From: Limisphaerales bacterium | GTDB taxonomy: Bacteria > Verrucomicrobiota > Verrucomicrobiia > Limisphaerales > UBA11358 | Length of the DNA stretch: 25,576 nucleotides | NCBI GenBank assembly: GCA_003133815.1 | Contig: PKZR01000324.1 | Location: forward strand, 5,105-30,680 | Direction of reading: 5' to 3' | In this document: in pieces, positions 22,944 to 25,576 of the stretch | How the letters are laid out: the number at the start of each line of letters is the position of its first letter | Position numbering within the stretch: the stretch's first letter is position 1 | Position numbers and translations under genes: made by a program | Notes under the pieces: model-generated | Told to the model about the DNA's origin: nothing | Database searches by the model: none | Seen by the model: the letters and a program-made list of their open reading frames with translations, nothing else

Positions 22944-24104
22944 ATGATGAAGACATCTTTAATCTGCACACTGGCCGCCGCACTGCTTGTTTTGTCAACC
23001 GGCTGCGATCGCGATAATGTAAAAGTCTATCATGTGGAGAAGGACGACGCTTCCGCGCCGCAGGTTCCGGCTCCGGCAACCGCGCCCGCAGGACCGCCGG
23101 CGACAATGGCCGCCGGACTGCCCGCGCCAGACAACAGCGGCCAGCCGCAGTTGAAATACGCCCTGCCGGACGGCTGGCAGGAGAAAACACCGACGCAGAT
23201 GCGCGTGGCGAGTTTTTCGGTCACTGACAGCGGCAAGCAGGCGGACGTGAGCGTCATTCCGATGGGCGGCATGGCGGGCGGCAATCTGGCTAATGTGATC
23301 CGCTGGCGCGGACAGGTCGGCTTGGGACCTGTTGATGAAGATGCAGTGCAAAAAATGACTGAAAAAGTCGTGATCGCCGGCCAGGATGCGGATTTGTTCG
23401 ACATTGCAGGAACCAGCACCGGCAGCGGCGGCGCAGAACGCATCATTGCCAGCGTCCTCCATCGCGACGACACCGCATGGTTTTTCAAGATCACCGGCGA
23501 CGCGGATTTGGTAGAAAAACAAAAACCTGCTTTCGTTTCATTCTTGAAATCAATCCAGTTTGGCGAACTCGCCGCACCTTCGACGATGGACTTGAGCCAG
23601 TTGCCGCCGTCGCATCCGGCGATTCCCGGATTGAATACGGGCAATACAACTACTCCCGCGCCCGATGCCGGAAATGTTCCGACTTGGACAGTTCCCGCCG
23701 GGTGGCAACCCGCGCCTTTGACACAATTTTTGGTCGCAAAATTTTCCATCAATGCCGCAGACGGCTTGCAGGCGGCAGTGAACATCAGTTCGCTTGATGG
23801 CGATGGCGGCGGTCTGCTGCCGAACGTGACCCGCTGGCGCGGGCAACTCGGACTTGATCCGGTTGGCGAAGCGGATTTGGCGCAACTGCCGACGATGGAT
23901 GCTTCCGGCGGCAAGGCAACCGTGGTTGACATTTCCGGCACCGATGCCGCTACAGGCAAACCCACTCGGCTCGTCGGCGTTGTGCTGCCGTTCGGCGGAC
24001 AGACCTGGTTTTACAAGCTGATGGGCGATGCAAGCGTCGTGGCGCAGCAGAAGGATGCGTTCACGCAGTTTATACAGTCGGCCAAATACCCCGATGCTCA
24101 TTAA
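22944..24104 (+). CDS. Lipoprotein with a duplicated domain, translationally coupled to resB
   Basis: The start at 22944 (ATGATG; 22947 is also possible) gives MMKTSLICTLAAALLVLSTGC, a lipoprotein signal with lipobox LSTGC; the longer frame from 22869 adds 25 residues before the signal. After a Pro/Ala linker come two homologous halves, about residues 75-215 and 255-385. Each opens LPDGW or VPAGW, then (M/L)xVAxFS, NVxRWRGQxGLxPV and xWFxKxxGD. Whether the halves bind a ligand is not known. The gene overlaps resB by 11 bp, so it very likely acts in the same process, cytochrome c maturation or redox control at the outer face of the membrane. The family is unfamiliar to me. Codon use matches its neighbours, with no sign of transfer. 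Confidence 0.82.
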   Translation: MMKTSLICTLAAALLVLSTGCDRDNVKVYHVEKDDASAPQVPAPATAPAGPPATMAAGLPAPDNSGQPQLKYALPDGWQEKTPTQMRVASFSVTDSGKQADVSVIPMGGMAGGNLANVIRWRGQVGLGPVDEDAVQKMTEKVVIAGQDADLFDIAGTSTGSGGAERIIASVLHRDDTAWFFKITGDADLVEKQKPAFVSFLKSIQFGELAAPSTMDLSQLPPSHPAIPGLNTGNTTTPAPDAGNVPTWTVPAGWQPAPLTQFLVAKFSINAADGLQAAVNISSLDGDGGGLLPNVTRWRGQLGLDPVGEADLAQLPTMDASGGKATVVDISGTDAATGKPTRLVGVVLPFGGQTWFYKLMGDASVVAQQKDAFTQFIQSAKYPDAH

Positions 24105-25368
24105 GAAAATAGTTTCGGTCTTCACGTCGCTCAAGCTCACCTGCGTGCTGCTGGCGTTCTCGATTGTGCTGGTGTTCATCGGCACGCTGGCGCAGGTGGA
24201 CGACGGGCTTTACGCGGTGCAGTCGCATTATTTCCGTGCGGTGTTCGTGGGACTTTCGCTTGACCCGCTGCAATTTACCGGCATCACGCTTTTGGGATAC
24301 AAACTGCCGCTCATTTTGCCCGGCGGCTACCTCATCGGCGTTTCGCTGCTGGTGAACCTTGTTTGCGCGCACATTTACAGGTTTCAACTGACCACCAAAA
24401 AAATCGGCATCCAGCTTGCGCATGCGGGCGTCATCCTGCTGCTCGTCGGCCAGCTCGCGACGGACATGCTCGCGCGCGAAATGCAGATGCACCTTTCCGA
24501 GGGCGAGTCCAAGGATTATTCGGAAAGCGCGACGGACTACGAACTGATTTTCAAGGATGGAGACCAGGTCACGGCCATCCCGCAACGGCTTTTGCAACAG
24601 GGCGACACACTAAAGATCGACAGCCTGCCGTTCTCCATCCGCGTCAATACTTTCTGGAAAAACTCCGACTTGAGCTACCGCGCGCCGATGATGAAAAATG
24701 CGCCGGCCATCGCGGGCAACGGAGTGGCGCTGAATTTCGATTTCGTCCAGAAGCCCGATGTTAAAACGACGGACGAAAAAAACATTCCAACCGCGATCAT
24801 CGAATTGACCGGGCCGGGCGGTTCCCTGGGCACCTGGGTTGCGTCTGACTGGTCGGGCGAAGCTTCGCTGGTCGAGGCGGTCCAAAACAGTTACGCGCAG
24901 CAGATTTCACCGGTCATGGCACACACCATCGCCGGACAGCTGGTCGCGCCGCAGTCGGTCGCGGTCAACGGCCAGAATTACTCCTTTGTCCTGCGGCCGA
25001 CCCGCATTTATCATCCGTTTTCCATCACGCTGCTCAAGGCGACACACACGGATTATGCCGGCACGGACATCCCGAAGGATTTCCGCAGCCGCGTGCAGGT
25101 GAAAAATCCCAAGACAGGCGAAAATCGCGAGGTGGAGATTTCCATGAATCATCCGCTGCGCTATGACGGGCTGACATTTTATCAATACCAGATGTCTGCG
25201 GGCGAAATTGTGGAGCGCACGGGGCAGACCCCGTCGTCGGTGCTGTCGGTCGTTCACAACCCGAGCTGGTTGACACCTTACATCGGCTGCGCGATGGTTG
25301 GCGCGGGACTGCTCACCCAGTTCCTGACGCACCTGGTCGGGTTCGTCTCCAAAAGGAAGAAGAAATGA
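24094..25368 (+). CDS. resB: System II cytochrome c biogenesis protein ResB/Ccs1
   Basis: ResB works with CcsA (ResC) to move haem across the membrane and attach it to apocytochromes c. The 424-residue protein has N-terminal helices (about 10-32, with SLKLTCVLLAFSIVLVFIGT followed by LAQVDDG, a ResB signature; then about 70-90 and 98-118), a large periplasmic domain and a final helix near 400-418. The ATG at 24094 lies inside the preceding gene, overlapping by 11 bp, and the stop overlaps the next start as ATGA. Both overlaps imply translational coupling. The periplasmic SMNHPLRYDGLTFYQYQ segment is typical of ResB. The number of multihaem cytochromes in this window explains a strong need for this system. 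The protein is complete and of typical length. Confidence 0.95.
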   Translation: MLIKKIVSVFTSLKLTCVLLAFSIVLVFIGTLAQVDDGLYAVQSHYFRAVFVGLSLDPLQFTGITLLGYKLPLILPGGYLIGVSLLVNLVCAHIYRFQLTTKKIGIQLAHAGVILLLVGQLATDMLAREMQMHLSEGESKDYSESATDYELIFKDGDQVTAIPQRLLQQGDTLKIDSLPFSIRVNTFWKNSDLSYRAPMMKNAPAIAGNGVALNFDFVQKPDVKTTDEKNIPTAIIELTGPGGSLGTWVASDWSGEASLVEAVQNSYAQQISPVMAHTIAGQLVAPQSVAVNGQNYSFVLRPTRIYHPFSITLLKATHTDYAGTDIPKDFRSRVQVKNPKTGENREVEISMNHPLRYDGLTFYQYQMSAGEIVERTGQTPSSVLSVVHNPSWLTPYIGCAMVGAGLLTQFLTHLVGFVSKRKKK

Positions 25369-25576
25369 ACAAGATTTTTCAAAAATGGTTCCCGCCGCTC
25401 TTGATGGCGGTGATGGCTGTCTGGTTTTTCGGCAACCTGCGGGCGCCGAAGGACAAGGATTTTGCATTCAGCGAATTCGGCCGGCTGCCCGTGACGGCGA
25501 ACGGCCGCGTGGTGCCGATGGATTCGCTCGCGCGCAATTCGCTTTTGGAACTGCGCGAAAAGCAGACTCTGAACAC
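25365..25576 (+). CDS. ccsA: System II cytochrome c biogenesis protein CcsA/ResC, N-terminal part (partial)
   Basis: The gene starts at 25365 within the ATGA overlap with resB and runs off the right edge after 70 codons. The visible part has a membrane segment (FPPLLMAVMAVWFFGNL) followed by FGRLPVTANGRVVPMDSLARNSLLELREKQ. This resembles the extended N-terminus of ResC-type CcsA proteins in Bacteroidetes and Verrucomicrobia, in which a (F/Y)xxLPVxxxGRxxPxDTLARNSLL pattern precedes the haem-handling helices. The haem-handling WWD domain would lie beyond the window. Gene order lipoprotein-resB-ccsA supports the call. CcsA would carry haem through the membrane and attach it together with ResB. 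Confidence 0.8.
   Translation, partial: MNKIFQKWFPPLLMAVMAVWFFGNLRAPKDKDFAFSEFGRLPVTANGRVVPMDSLARNSLLELREKQTLN

Noticed and set aside
1..25576. tRNA, rRNA, complete insertion sequence or prophage
   Set aside because: No cloverleaf, rRNA core sequence, intact transposase or phage structural gene was seen on either strand.

Overview
The window reads as a chromosomal segment of a GC-rich, soil- or sediment-type bacterium, most likely of the phylum Verrucomicrobiota (Pedosphaera/Limisphaerales-like). This placement is inferred from gene families and style: a long secreted FecR-domain protein with a beta-rich tail, System II cytochrome c biogenesis, weak Shine-Dalgarno sequences and short dispersed GC-rich palindromes. 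No rRNA, tRNA or CRISPR array was seen.

Layout. Positions 1-2473 (minus strand) hold glutamyl-tRNA reductase (hemA), a secreted tetrahaem cytochrome c and the start of a secreted beta-sandwich protein with a haem motif at the window edge. Positions 2745-4648 (plus) hold a monohaem cytochrome c and a seven-haem NapC/NirT membrane cytochrome resembling Geobacter ImcH. A secreted GH2 glycosidase (4699-7272, minus) interrupts the electron-transfer genes. At 7412-9574 is a large fusion of an eleven-haem c domain with a membrane cytochrome b domain (CbcL-like), followed by a 65-residue hypothetical. Positions 9826-14083 form an accessory stretch: a decayed XRE regulator, a nuclease-plus-DUF2075 helicase-like protein that may be a defence gene, a small hypothetical, two 21-nt-period tandem arrays, a bacteriohemerythrin and a vsr gene broken by dispersed repeats. 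Positions 14084-17544 (minus) hold two secreted or membrane proteins, each with an apparent one-base frameshift. Positions 17855-20950 hold a Tat-exported acid phosphatase, a secreted beta-propeller with a clear terminator, and a SpoU RNA methyltransferase. Positions 21114-22787 hold a second, nine-haem CbcL-like fusion. Positions 22944-25576 hold an overlapping lipoprotein-resB-ccsA set that runs off the right edge.

How it fits together. Much of the window concerns haem and c-type cytochromes. HemA makes the first committed haem precursor, and ResB/CcsA attach haem to CXXCH motifs in the periplasm. The ImcH-like and two CbcL-like proteins would move electrons from the menaquinone pool to periplasmic haems, and the small and tetrahaem cytochromes could carry them onward. 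In Geobacter, ImcH and CbcL are the two inner-membrane routes used for extracellular electron transfer at different potentials. Finding both types within 20 kb in a probable verrucomicrobial genome is the most interesting signal here. No outer-membrane porin-cytochrome conduit is visible, so extracellular transfer remains inference.
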